Source of the DNA: Acetothermia bacterium UBA3571
Lineage (GTDB): Bacteria > Bipolaricaulota > Bipolaricaulia > Bipolaricaulales > Bipolaricaulaceae
Direction of reading: 5' to 3'
DNA: 22,882 nt
NCBI GenBank assembly: GCA_002375995.1
Contig: DFNI01000043.1
Location: 1 to 22,882, forward strand
Each line of letters begins with the position of its first letter. The first letter of the stretch is position 1. Both the position numbers and the translations under genes were made by a program. Under the pieces are notes generated by a model. The model did not search any database. It was not told the origin of the DNA and was given only the letters and a program-made list of their open reading frames with translations. Below are positions 15,556 to 22,777 of this stretch, piece by piece.

Positions 15556-16877
15556 GCGTAAAACCCCGAGAGGACCCCCCAGACCACGAACAGGGTCCCC
15601 AAGGAGAGGCCCACGAACCAGGCGGGTACACCCACCGCCATCCACCGCCTGGCATCAATGGGGGTTGCTGTACGCTCGGAGAGCGAGATGGTGACCACCG
15701 TGGCCGAAGAGCCGATGGGGGTGGCCAGTCCCCCGAGCACCGCACCGATGGCCAGGCTCCACCAAAGCGGCGTGAGATGCTCCGGCGGAAGCCCCAGATG
15801 CCCCAGCCGCTGCAACACCGGCACCAACGCGATCACCAACGCTACGTTGTCCACCACCGCCGAAAGGAGCCCCGCACCCCAGAGGATGATTATCGACGCA
15901 ACGAGGACGTTCCCCTGGGCGAACCGTTGGAATAGGAGGGCGAACTCGTTCAAGATCCCCACGTGCTCAAGTCCCCCTACCAAAACGAACAACGCCCCAT
16001 AAAAGAAGACCGCACTCCACTCCACCTCCGAGAACGTCTTCCGCACATCGGGACGGCCAACCACCAAGGCCAGGGCCGCTCCCAACATGGCCACGGTGGC
16101 GGGTTCCAACCCCAGCCACTGGTGGACAAGATAGAGGAGGATCACCACCCCGAGCACGACGCTCATCCGCCGCGCTCCCGCGGGGTCCTCCAGGGCTTTT
16201 TTGGCGTCGATCTCCATCAGCTTCTCCACGTTCTTAGGGTGCTTGCGCACGAAATCCCTGAAGATGAGGAAGAAGACGGCCAAAGACCCGACCCACACCA
16301 CCAGCGCCACCGGCGCAAGGTGCACCAGGAAATCCACGAACCCGAAGCCAGAACCGGAACCGATGATGATGTTTGCTGGGTCACCCACCAACGTGGCCAA
16401 TCCCCCCATCACCGCGAACGCCGCCTCGGTGGTGAGGAAGGGAAGAGGCGAGAGATCGAGGATGTCGGCGATGGAAATGGTGAGGGGGGCGATGAGGACC
16501 ATGGTGGTGACGTTGTCCAAAAACGCTGAGGCCCCGGCGGTGAAGGCCCCCAATCCCGAAAGGAGCAGTAAAGGCCGGCCCCGGGAGGCCTGGGCGATCC
16601 TGATGGCCAGGTACTGGGTGGCCCCAGTCCCCTCCAGGATCGCTACCATTACCATCATCCCCGTCACCAAAAACAGGGTCCCGAAATCGATGGAGGAGAG
16701 GGCTGCCCCCTGGTCGTAGAACCCGAGGAAGGTCCCCACCAGCACCATAGCCACCGCCCCGATCAAGGCGGCGATGGTGCGGTGGATCTTCTCGGTGAAG
16801 ATGAGGATATAGGCCGCAAGGAACACTCCCAATGCGGCCCAAAGCTCCACCGATCCCGCCGAAATCTCTGTTTCCAT
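15552..16877 (-). CDS. ArsB/NhaD-type ion permease (IT superfamily), upstream paralogue with altered second-repeat motif
   Basis: 441-aa polytopic permease clearly related to the next gene; both share HRTIAAL, FLGFYD/ALGFYD-like turns, VGDP.NIIIGS, TPLWW and SERT..PI..RRWM. Repeat 1 has LDNVTTMVLIAPLTISI and VGDPANIIIGSGSGFGF. In repeat 2 the usual DNIPFT is DNVALV, the usual GGN is GGL, and the usual SAN/TAN is SAT. Several conserved polar residues of the family's re-entrant loop are therefore missing. This suggests changed cargo or a partner role in a heteromer with the downstream paralogue; that is inference. Start: ATG at 16877 (METEISAGSVELW), 6 bp after the Nudix stop. Confidence 0.9.
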   Translation of the reverse strand: METEISAGSVELWAALGVFLAAYILIFTEKIHRTIAALIGAVAMVLVGTFLGFYDQGAALSSIDFGTLFLVTGMMVMVAILEGTGATQYLAIRIAQASRGRPLLLLSGLGAFTAGASAFLDNVTTMVLIAPLTISIADILDLSPLPFLTTEAAFAVMGGLATLVGDPANIIIGSGSGFGFVDFLVHLAPVALVVWVGSLAVFFLIFRDFVRKHPKNVEKLMEIDAKKALEDPAGARRMSVVLGVVILLYLVHQWLGLEPATVAMLGAALALVVGRPDVRKTFSEVEWSAVFFYGALFVLVGGLEHVGILNEFALLFQRFAQGNVLVASIIILWGAGLLSAVVDNVALVIALVPVLQRLGHLGLPPEHLTPLWWSLAIGAVLGGLATPIGSSATVVTISLSERTATPIDARRWMAVGVPAWFVGLSLGTLFVVWGVLSGFYA

Positions 16878-16883
16878 TGGTCC

Positions 16884-17333
16884 TCAGCTTTTCCCTAAGG
16901 TCTCGTTCCTTTTTGGGGCCAAGGCCTCTTCGGCTTCCTTCAGCACCCCTTGCTGTTCCGGGAAGGTAAGCGTGGCCAAGGCCCGGGCAAAGGGAAGCCA
17001 GCGCATGTCCACAAGCTCTTCAGGGTTTAGTATCCCCTCTTCCTGGGTTTCCGCTAGGAAATAGGTGACCTCCTTGTGGATAAGCTTTCCGTTGCGGATG
17101 AAGCTGTAGTTGATGGTACGGGAAAAGCCAGGGACGGGTCGGAGATCCCGTATCCCTACTTCTTCAAAAACCTCCCGGCGGGCAGCCTCCTCAGGTCCCT
17201 CTCCCTCCTCGATGCGCCCCTTGGGGAAGCCCCAGTGGCGGCCGTTCTTGTTGCGTACAAGGAGGTATTCCCTCGTTCCCTCCCGTTCCCGGAAAAGAAG
17301 GTAGCCGGCCGCCCGCTCGAACTCCCCCGTCAC
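16884..17333 (-). CDS. Nudix hydrolase (Ap4A-hydrolase-like)
   Basis: 149-aa Nudix-fold pyrophosphohydrolase. A perfect Nudix box spans residues 39-61: Gly39, Glu45, the REVFEE core and terminal GI, fitting GX5EX7REUXEEXGU. The preceding YLLVRNKNGRHWGFPKG, with its WGFPKG strand, resembles bacterial bis(5'-nucleosyl)-tetraphosphatases and RNA-pyrophosphohydrolase-like proteins. Substrate choice between ApnA, NTP and capped RNA is open. Start: GTG at 17333, overlapping the rpoB stop (GTGA), with AAGGAG 9 nt upstream inside rpoB. It occupies the position where rpoC is found in most bacteria. Confidence 0.92.
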   Translation of the reverse strand: MTGEFERAAGYLLFREREGTREYLLVRNKNGRHWGFPKGRIEEGEGPEEAARREVFEEVGIRDLRPVPGFSRTINYSFIRNGKLIHKEVTYFLAETQEEGILNPEELVDMRWLPFARALATLTFPEQQGVLKEAEEALAPKRNETLGKS

Positions 17334-20300
17334 ACGATATCCAACTCCTTGCCCCGCTGATCGTAAGCCTTAGGAGAGAGACAAAGCCCCTGGAGCTCCC
17401 GCCACAGGACCTTGAAGGACTCGGGGATCCCGGGGCGCGGGAACTCCTCACCCTTCAAGATCGCCTTGTAGAGCTGGACCCTGCCCTTGGTGTCGTCGGA
17501 CTTCACCGTGAGCATCTCCTGCAGGAGCGAGGCCGCCCCGTACGCCTCCAGGGCCCAGACCTCCATCTCCCCCAAGCGCTGGCCGCCGAACTGGGCCTTG
17601 CCCCCCAGGGGCTGTTGGGTGATGAGGGCATATGGCCCGGTGGAGCGGGCGTGGATCTTGTCGGCGGCGATGTGCTCGAGCTTCATGATGTACATGTAGC
17701 CCACGGTGATCGGCTGCTCAAAAGGCTCCCCGGTGCGGCCGTCCCGGAGGATGACCTTTCCATCCATGTTGTCCCCGGCATCAAGCCCGACCCTGGCCCT
17801 TTCCTCGTGGAGCTCTTTGAGGATCTCCTCTTCCTTGGCACCGTCGAAGGGCGGAGTAGCCGCCTTTTCGTCCCGAAGCTTGCACAACCACCCAAGGTGC
17901 GTCTCGAAGATCTGTCCCAGGTTCATCCGGGAGGGGACCCCTAGGGGATTCAGGATCACATCCAAGGGTGTGCCATCGGGAAGGAAGGGCATGTCCTCCA
18001 CCGGGAGGATCTTGGCGATCACGCCCTTGTTCCCGTGGCGGCCGGCGAGCTTGTCGCCCACGGCGATGGGGCGGCGCTGGGCCACGTAAACCTTCACCAG
18101 CTCGTTGACCCCCGCCTCGAGCTCGTCCCCTTGGGCCCGGGAGAACCGCTTCACCCGGATCACCGTGGCCGTGCCGGAAATGGGGGGCATCCGGAGCGAA
18201 GTGTTGCGGAAACTCTTCATCTTCTCGCCGAAGATGGAACGGAATATCTTCTCTTCGGGGGTGGGTTCGGCTTCCCCTTTGGGGGTGACCTTCCCCACCA
18301 GCACATCCCCGGTGCGGACTTCGGTCCCCACCCGGATGATCCCGTGCTCATCCAGGTTGCGGCGGTCCTTGTTGGAGAGGCCGGGGATGTCGGCGGTGAT
18401 TTCCTCAGGACCCAGTTTCGTTTCCTCCGCCGTGACCTCGAACTCCTGGATATGGATAGAGTCCAAAATGTTCTCCCGTACCAGCCTCTCGGAGATGACG
18501 ATGGCGTCTTCGTAGTTGTAGCCCTCGAAGGGGAGGAACCCCACAAGGAGGTTAGCCCCCAAAGCCAGCTCCCCGTGGTCGGTGGAGAGGGAGTCCGCCA
18601 GCACGTCTCCCTTCTTCACCTTGTCCCCGGGCCAGACGATGGGGCGGTGGTGCACGATGGTGTCTTGGTTGGAGCGCTCGAAGTTGGCGAGTTTGTAGAT
18701 CTTTTTCCCTTTTTTCGTGCGGACGACGATCTTCTGCGCGTCCACCTTTTCTACGACCCCGTCCTCCTCGGCAACCACCACGGCCCCGGAGTCCACCGCC
18801 GCCACCCGCTCCATGCCCGTGCCCACCAAAGGAGCTTGGGGCCTGAGAAGCGGCACGGCCTGACGTTGCATGTTGGCCCCCATCAGGGCTCGGTTAGCAT
18901 CGTCGTGCTCCAGGAAGGGGATCAACGAGGCCGAAACCCCCACCGTGGCGTGGGGCGCCACCTCCACGAAATCCACCTGTTCGGGGGGCACGAACCGGAT
19001 CTCCTCGCGTCCGGTGCGCACCGGGACGAGCTCCCCCTGGATGTGGCCCTTCTCATCTATGGGAACGGTGGCCGGGGCGATGAGGTACTTTTCCTCCTCG
19101 TCCGCCATGAGATACACGATCTCCCCGGTGACCTTCCCCCTCCTTACCTTGACGTAAGGCGCCTCGAGGAAGCCGTAATCGTTGACTCGGACGAACACCG
19201 CCATGGAGGTGATGAGGCCGATGTTCTGGCCCTCTGGGGTCTCGATGGGGCAAATCCGGGCGTAGTGGGAAGGGTGCACGTCCCGGACCTCGATCTTGGC
19301 CCGCTTGGCTTGAGGCGATCCTCCCAGGGCGGAGAGGCGGCGCTTGTGGGTGAGTTCGGAGAGGGGGTTGGTCTGCTCCAGGAACTGCGACAGCCGCCCG
19401 GTATAGAAGAGGGCGTTCACCGCCGCCTGGACCGTGCGGGCGGAGATGATCTTGCGGATGGCGTCCTTATCCTCGGGGTCGTAGCGGGAGAGCTTGTCCT
19501 GGGCCACCCGGGCCATGCGCACAAGCCCCGCCCGGAGGGCCGCCTGGGCCTGCTCCCCCGGAAGCCGCACGCGTTTGTTCCCCAGGTGATCTTTCTCGTC
19601 GAGGAGCCTGGGGTCTTCGGGGGCGTGCAACAGGAGTTCCACCGCCCGGAAGATATCCTCCGGGGTGAGGTAGGTCTCCTCTAAGTCCAGGCCGAGTTTT
19701 CGGTTCAGCTTGAACCGACCGATCTTGGTGAGACGATACCTCTCGGGATTGAAGTAGAAATCCCGGAGGTATTCCTCCATCTGGGCCAAGGAGGGCCTGT
19801 CGGAGGGGCGGAACCGGTGGTAGATGTAGCGGATCGCCTCCTCTTGGGACTGGGTCTTGTCCTCGGAAAGAGACTTCTGGATCGCGGGATGCACCAGGCG
19901 CAGGGTACGGCCCGCGGCGGACGCGGCCTCGGCCCGGTCCCGGGTGAGCTCGCTCCCCGCCTCCCAACGCTCGTCCCCAACTTCCACGTCCTCGGCAAGG
20001 AGCGCCCCCACCTTGTTGGGAAGCTCCTCCGGCGGCACCGGGATGGAGTAGCGCTTGAGGATCTCGGCCGTCTCCATCCCCAAGGCCCGCAGGAAGGTGG
20101 TGGTGGGGACCTTGGCCCTCCGGTCCAGGCTCGTCCTTAAGGTCCAGCGGCGCACGTCGAGGTCGATCTCGAGCCACGCCCCGAGCTCCGGGAGGAAGTG
20201 GGCCCGGTAGAGGGTAGGGCCTTCCTGGGTGATGTAGAGGCCCGGGGAACGCGCCAGCTCGTTCACGATGGCGTTTTGGGTCCCGTTGATGATGAAGGTG

Positions 20301-20641
20301 GCCCGAGAGGTCATGAGGGGAATGTCCGCCAAGTAAAGCTCCGCCTCCCGCACCACCTTGCCCCCGTCCCACAGCCGGGCCGTCACCCGCAGGGGAGCGG
20401 CGTAGGTGAGGCCCTTGTCGAGGCACTCTTCCTCTGAATACCGAGGCTCCCCCAAGGAGGGGTCCACGAGCTCGAGATACAGGTCGTCGCGGCCCGGGCA
20501 GCGGATGGGGGAGATCTCCTCGAAGAGCTCTCTGATCCCCTCTTCCAGAAAGCGCTCATAGGAGCGCTTCTGGCTTTCCAGGAGATACGGCGGATCCATC
20601 CACCACCGCGAGCGTCCGTACCAACGCCTTTCGTTAATCAT
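17330..20641 (-). CDS. rpoB: DNA-directed RNA polymerase subunit beta
   Basis: 1103-aa catalytic subunit, a short-type beta without large lineage insertions. Conserved blocks in order: ESQKRSYERFLEEGIRELF, FIINGTQNAIVNELARSPG, LSQFLEQTNPLSELTHKRR (rifampicin region, about residues 417-436), EVRDVHPSHYARICPIETPE, DANRALMGANMQRQAVPLL, YNYEDAIVISERL, AVGDKLAGRHGNKGVIAK, and the C-terminal AQFGGQRLGEMEVWALEAYG. The product is complete. Start: ATG at 20641 aligns with homologues (seven residues before YGR). A GTG at 20659 with GAGG 7 nt upstream is an alternative adding MAPCCP. Fork loop 2 after SALG (19292-19321) is atypical. rplL lies 64 nt upstream; a Nudix gene, not rpoC, overlaps the stop. 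Confidence 0.98.
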   Translation of the reverse strand: MINERRWYGRSRWWMDPPYLLESQKRSYERFLEEGIRELFEEISPIRCPGRDDLYLELVDPSLGEPRYSEEECLDKGLTYAAPLRVTARLWDGGKVVREAELYLADIPLMTSRATFIINGTQNAIVNELARSPGLYITQEGPTLYRAHFLPELGAWLEIDLDVRRWTLRTSLDRRAKVPTTTFLRALGMETAEILKRYSIPVPPEELPNKVGALLAEDVEVGDERWEAGSELTRDRAEAASAAGRTLRLVHPAIQKSLSEDKTQSQEEAIRYIYHRFRPSDRPSLAQMEEYLRDFYFNPERYRLTKIGRFKLNRKLGLDLEETYLTPEDIFRAVELLLHAPEDPRLLDEKDHLGNKRVRLPGEQAQAALRAGLVRMARVAQDKLSRYDPEDKDAIRKIISARTVQAAVNALFYTGRLSQFLEQTNPLSELTHKRRLSALGGSPQAKRAKIEVRDVHPSHYARICPIETPEGQNIGLITSMAVFVRVNDYGFLEAPYVKVRRGKVTGEIVYLMADEEEKYLIAPATVPIDEKGHIQGELVPVRTGREEIRFVPPEQVDFVEVAPHATVGVSASLIPFLEHDDANRALMGANMQRQAVPLLRPQAPLVGTGMERVAAVDSGAVVVAEEDGVVEKVDAQKIVVRTKKGKKIYKLANFERSNQDTIVHHRPIVWPGDKVKKGDVLADSLSTDHGELALGANLLVGFLPFEGYNYEDAIVISERLVRENILDSIHIQEFEVTAEETKLGPEEITADIPGLSNKDRRNLDEHGIIRVGTEVRTGDVLVGKVTPKGEAEPTPEEKIFRSIFGEKMKSFRNTSLRMPPISGTATVIRVKRFSRAQGDELEAGVNELVKVYVAQRRPIAVGDKLAGRHGNKGVIAKILPVEDMPFLPDGTPLDVILNPLGVPSRMNLGQIFETHLGWLCKLRDEKAATPPFDGAKEEEILKELHEERARVGLDAGDNMDGKVILRDGRTGEPFEQPITVGYMYIMKLEHIAADKIHARSTGPYALITQQPLGGKAQFGGQRLGEMEVWALEAYGAASLLQEMLTVKSDDTKGRVQLYKAILKGEEFPRPGIPESFKVLWRELQGLCLSPKAYDQRGKELDIV

Positions 20642-20651
20642 AGGACAACAA

Positions 20652-20703
20652 GGGGCCACGAGGCCCCCTCACCTCCCGTCCCGCGTGACGCCTCTGGCGT
20701 CAC
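20652..20703 (-). promoter_or_regulatory. Two hairpins in the rplL-rpoB spacer (putative attenuator / processing site)
   Basis: On the minus strand GTGACGCC AGA GGCGTCAC (20703-20685) forms an 8-bp stem directly after the rplL stop. GGGGCC TCGT GGCCCC (20667-20652) forms a 6-bp stem followed by TTGTTG just before the rpoB ATG. The position matches the rplL-rpoB attenuator known in E. coli, which lowers rpoB expression relative to L7/L12. The second hairpin would also affect access to the rpoB start. No long T-run is present, so full termination is unlikely. Confidence 0.55.
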
Positions 20704-20705
20704 CT

Positions 20706-21083
20706 TTATTTGAGCTCCACCTCGGCCCCGACGGCCTCGAGCTTCTTCTTGATCTCCTCGGCTTCCTCGGGCTCCGCGCCGGCTTTGATCACCGCGGGAA
20801 GCTTGTCCACCAGTTCCTTGGCCTCCTTGAGGCCCTTCCCGGTGATCTCCTTCACCGCCTTGATGACCTGGATCTTCTGCTGACCCACGGAGGTGAGGAC
20901 CACGTCCACGGTGGATTTCTCCTCGGCCGCCGCGGGGGCACCGGCTCCGGGAGCGGCAGCCACCGCCACCGGCACCGCAGCTTGGGCCGAGACCCCGAAC
21001 CGCTCCTCGATGGCGGCCACGAGCTCAGCCAGCTCCTTTACCGACATCTCCTCGATGGCTTGCAGGATTTCCTCTTTGGTCAT
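20706..21083 (-). CDS. rplL: 50S ribosomal protein L7/L12 (bL12)
   Basis: Stalk protein that recruits translational GTPases to the ribosome. 125 aa: an N-terminal dimerisation helix region (MTKEEILQAIEEMSVKELAEL), an Ala/Pro/Gly-rich hinge (about residues 36-53), and a compact C-terminal domain with KIQVIKAVKEITGKGLKEAK and the terminal GAEVELK. Start: ATG at 21083 with GAAGGAGG at good spacing, overlapping the rplJ stop by 4 bp. The spacer to rpoB holds two hairpins. Confidence 0.98.
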   Translation of the reverse strand: MTKEEILQAIEEMSVKELAELVAAIEERFGVSAQAAVPVAVAAAPGAGAPAAAEEKSTVDVVLTSVGQQKIQVIKAVKEITGKGLKEAKELVDKLPAVIKAGAEPEEAEEIKKKLEAVGAEVELK

Positions 21084-21604
21084 GACGACGCCTCCTTCTT
21101 CTTTTGGACTTCCGATAGGGCCACCGCAAGCTTACGCAGGATCCCCGCCAGGGCAACGGCCAACCCCCGGATGGGGCCCGCCACCGCCCCGGCGAGGCGG
21201 GCCAAAAGCTCCTCCCTCGAGGGGAGGTCCGCTATTTTATCCGCTTCCTCGGGAGGGAGGGTCTCCCCCTCGAAGATCCCCACCTTGACCTTAAGCTGCG
21301 GGAACTTCTTGCGCGACTCCCGCACCGCCCGGAAGGGAACGGTGGGGTCGTCGTAGCCGATCACGATGGCGTTCGGCCCCCGCAGGTACTGGGTAAGTTC
21401 CTTCAGCCCCAATTCCTCGGCGGCGATGCGGGTCAACGTGTTCTTTATCACCCGGAACTCAAGCCCCTTCTCCTTCATGAACTCCCGCAGCTCCACCATA
21501 TCCGGGGCGGGGATGCCCAGGTACTCCACCAACACCACCCCTTGAGCCTTGGAGAGCTTCTCCTTCAGGGCCTGGACTTGGGCTACCTTTTCCGGCTTCG
21601 GCAT
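21080..21604 (-). CDS. rplJ: 50S ribosomal protein L10 (uL10)
   Basis: Base of the ribosomal stalk; anchors L7/L12 dimers to 23S rRNA. 174 aa with the family order: MPKPEKVAQVQALKEKL, VVLVEYLGIPAPDMVELR, FRVIKNTLTRIAAEE, LRGPNAIVIG, and an Ala-rich C-terminal helix that binds L12 (LAGILRKLAVALSEVQ). Start: ATG at 21604 with GAGGGGG 5 nt upstream. The open frame extends to 21631, but that part lies in rplA. Only 10 nt separate it from the rplA stop, so there is no room for a standalone L10 leader. Confidence 0.97.
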   Translation of the reverse strand: MPKPEKVAQVQALKEKLSKAQGVVLVEYLGIPAPDMVELREFMKEKGLEFRVIKNTLTRIAAEELGLKELTQYLRGPNAIVIGYDDPTVPFRAVRESRKKFPQLKVKVGIFEGETLPPEEADKIADLPSREELLARLAGAVAGPIRGLAVALAGILRKLAVALSEVQKKKEASS

Positions 21605-21614
21605 ACCGTCCCCC

Positions 21615-22319
21615 TCAGAGCTTCTGCGCAAGCTGTATAAGCTCCCGCTCGTCCACCGGGATCCCCGGCCCCATGGTGGAGGAGATGGAGACCCGCTGGA
21701 GGTACCGCCCCTTGAACCCCTCGGGCCGCCGGTCGAGCACCGCCCGGGTCAACGCCACCAAATTCTCCAGGAGCTTTTCCGTCTCGAAAGAGACCTTTCC
21801 GAAGGGGGCGTGGACGATCCCGTAACGGTCCGCCCGGAACTCCACCATCCCCTGCTTCATCTCCTTCACCACGCGAGCGATATCTTGGGTCACAGTCCCG
21901 GTCTTGGGGGAGGGCATAAGCCCCCGGGGGCCCAGGATCCGGCCGAGCTTGCCCACCACCGGCATCATGTCCGGGGTGGCTACGACCCGGTCGAATTCCA
22001 GCCACCCTTCCTTCTGGATCCGCTCGGCAAGCTCCTCCCCACCCACGTAATCGGCGCCGGCCTCCTCCGCCTCCCGGATCTTCTCCCCTCGGGCGAACAC
22101 CAACACCCGCACCGTCCGCCCGATCCCGTGGGGAAGGACCACGGTGCCCCGGATGGGGTACTGGGAGGTGTTCACCCCCAGGTTGAAGGCGGCCTCGGCG
22201 GTCTCATCGAACTTGGCGGTGGCCGTCCGCTTCATGAGCTCGATGGCCTCCCGCACCGGGTATACCCGTGTTTTATCCACCACCGCCACCGTCTCCTGGT
22301 ATCGCCTTGAGCGCCTCAT
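21615..22319 (-). CDS. rplA: 50S ribosomal protein L1 (uL1)
   Basis: L1-stalk protein that binds 23S rRNA and, in many bacteria, represses translation of its own operon. 234 aa with the usual core: RGTVVLPHGIGRTVRVLVF, ATPDMMPVVGKLGRILGPRG, LMPSPKTGTVT, and the C-terminal SISSTMGPGIPVD. Length is normal. The ATG at 22319 overlaps the rplK stop (ATGA), with GAGGG immediately upstream in rplK, so the two genes are translationally coupled. Confidence 0.98.
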   Translation of the reverse strand: MRRSRRYQETVAVVDKTRVYPVREAIELMKRTATAKFDETAEAAFNLGVNTSQYPIRGTVVLPHGIGRTVRVLVFARGEKIREAEEAGADYVGGEELAERIQKEGWLEFDRVVATPDMMPVVGKLGRILGPRGLMPSPKTGTVTQDIARVVKEMKQGMVEFRADRYGIVHAPFGKVSFETEKLLENLVALTRAVLDRRPEGFKGRYLQRVSISSTMGPGIPVDERELIQLAQKL

Positions 22320-22747
22320 CCCTCTACCACCTCGATCCCCATGTTCTTGGCCGTGCCCAGTACCATCCGGATGGCGGCCTCGATGTCCTTGGTGTTCATG
22401 TCGGGAAGCTTCCGTTCGGCGATGCGCCGCACCTGCTCCATGGTGACCTTGCCCACCTTGATGCGGTTGGGCTCAGGCGACCCCTTCTCTATCCCCGCCG
22501 CCTTCTTCAGGAGCACCGAGACCGGGGGCTGTTTCAACACGAAGTCGAAGGAACGGTCCGAATAGACCGTGATCTCCACCGGTATGAGGATGCCGGGCTC
22601 CTCGTTCTTGGTGGCCTCGTTGAACTTCTTGCAGAACTCCATGATATTCACCTTGTGCATCCCCAACACCGGCCCCACCGGCGGTGCAGGGCTCGCCTGG
22701 CCTGCGGGGATCTGCAGCTTTATCTTGGCCGCGACCTGTTTAGCCAT
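22316..22747 (-). CDS. rplK: 50S ribosomal protein L11 (uL11)
   Basis: Part of the GTPase-associated centre with 23S rRNA helices 43-44. 143 aa with the hallmark N-terminal APPVGPVLGMHKVNIMEFCK and FDFVLKQPPVSVLLKKAAG, and a C-terminal RNA-binding domain with GKVTMEQVRRIAERK and DIEAAIRMVLGTAKNMGIEV. Start: ATG at 22747 (MAKQVAAKIKLQIPAG) with GGAGGACG upstream. Only 30 bp separate it from the nusG stop; the usual L1-repressor site, if present, would have to lie within this stretch and the nusG end. Confidence 0.98.
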   Translation of the reverse strand: MAKQVAAKIKLQIPAGQASPAPPVGPVLGMHKVNIMEFCKKFNEATKNEEPGILIPVEITVYSDRSFDFVLKQPPVSVLLKKAAGIEKGSPEPNRIKVGKVTMEQVRRIAERKLPDMNTKDIEAAIRMVLGTAKNMGIEVVEG

Positions 22748-22777
22748 CTTCGTCCTCCTCCGCTCACAAACCGGTGA

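Noticed and set aside
14374..16529. Several 170-300 codon open frames opposite the permease pair
   Set aside because: His/Asp/Gly/Arg-rich low-complexity translations typical of the complement of hydrophobic transmembrane codons; the permeases are unambiguous.
18035..19684. 549-codon open frame on the plus strand opposite rpoB
   Set aside because: It is antisense to fully conserved RpoB sequence; its Gly/Val/Leu/His-rich composition is the usual by-product of GC-rich codon use and shows no domain.
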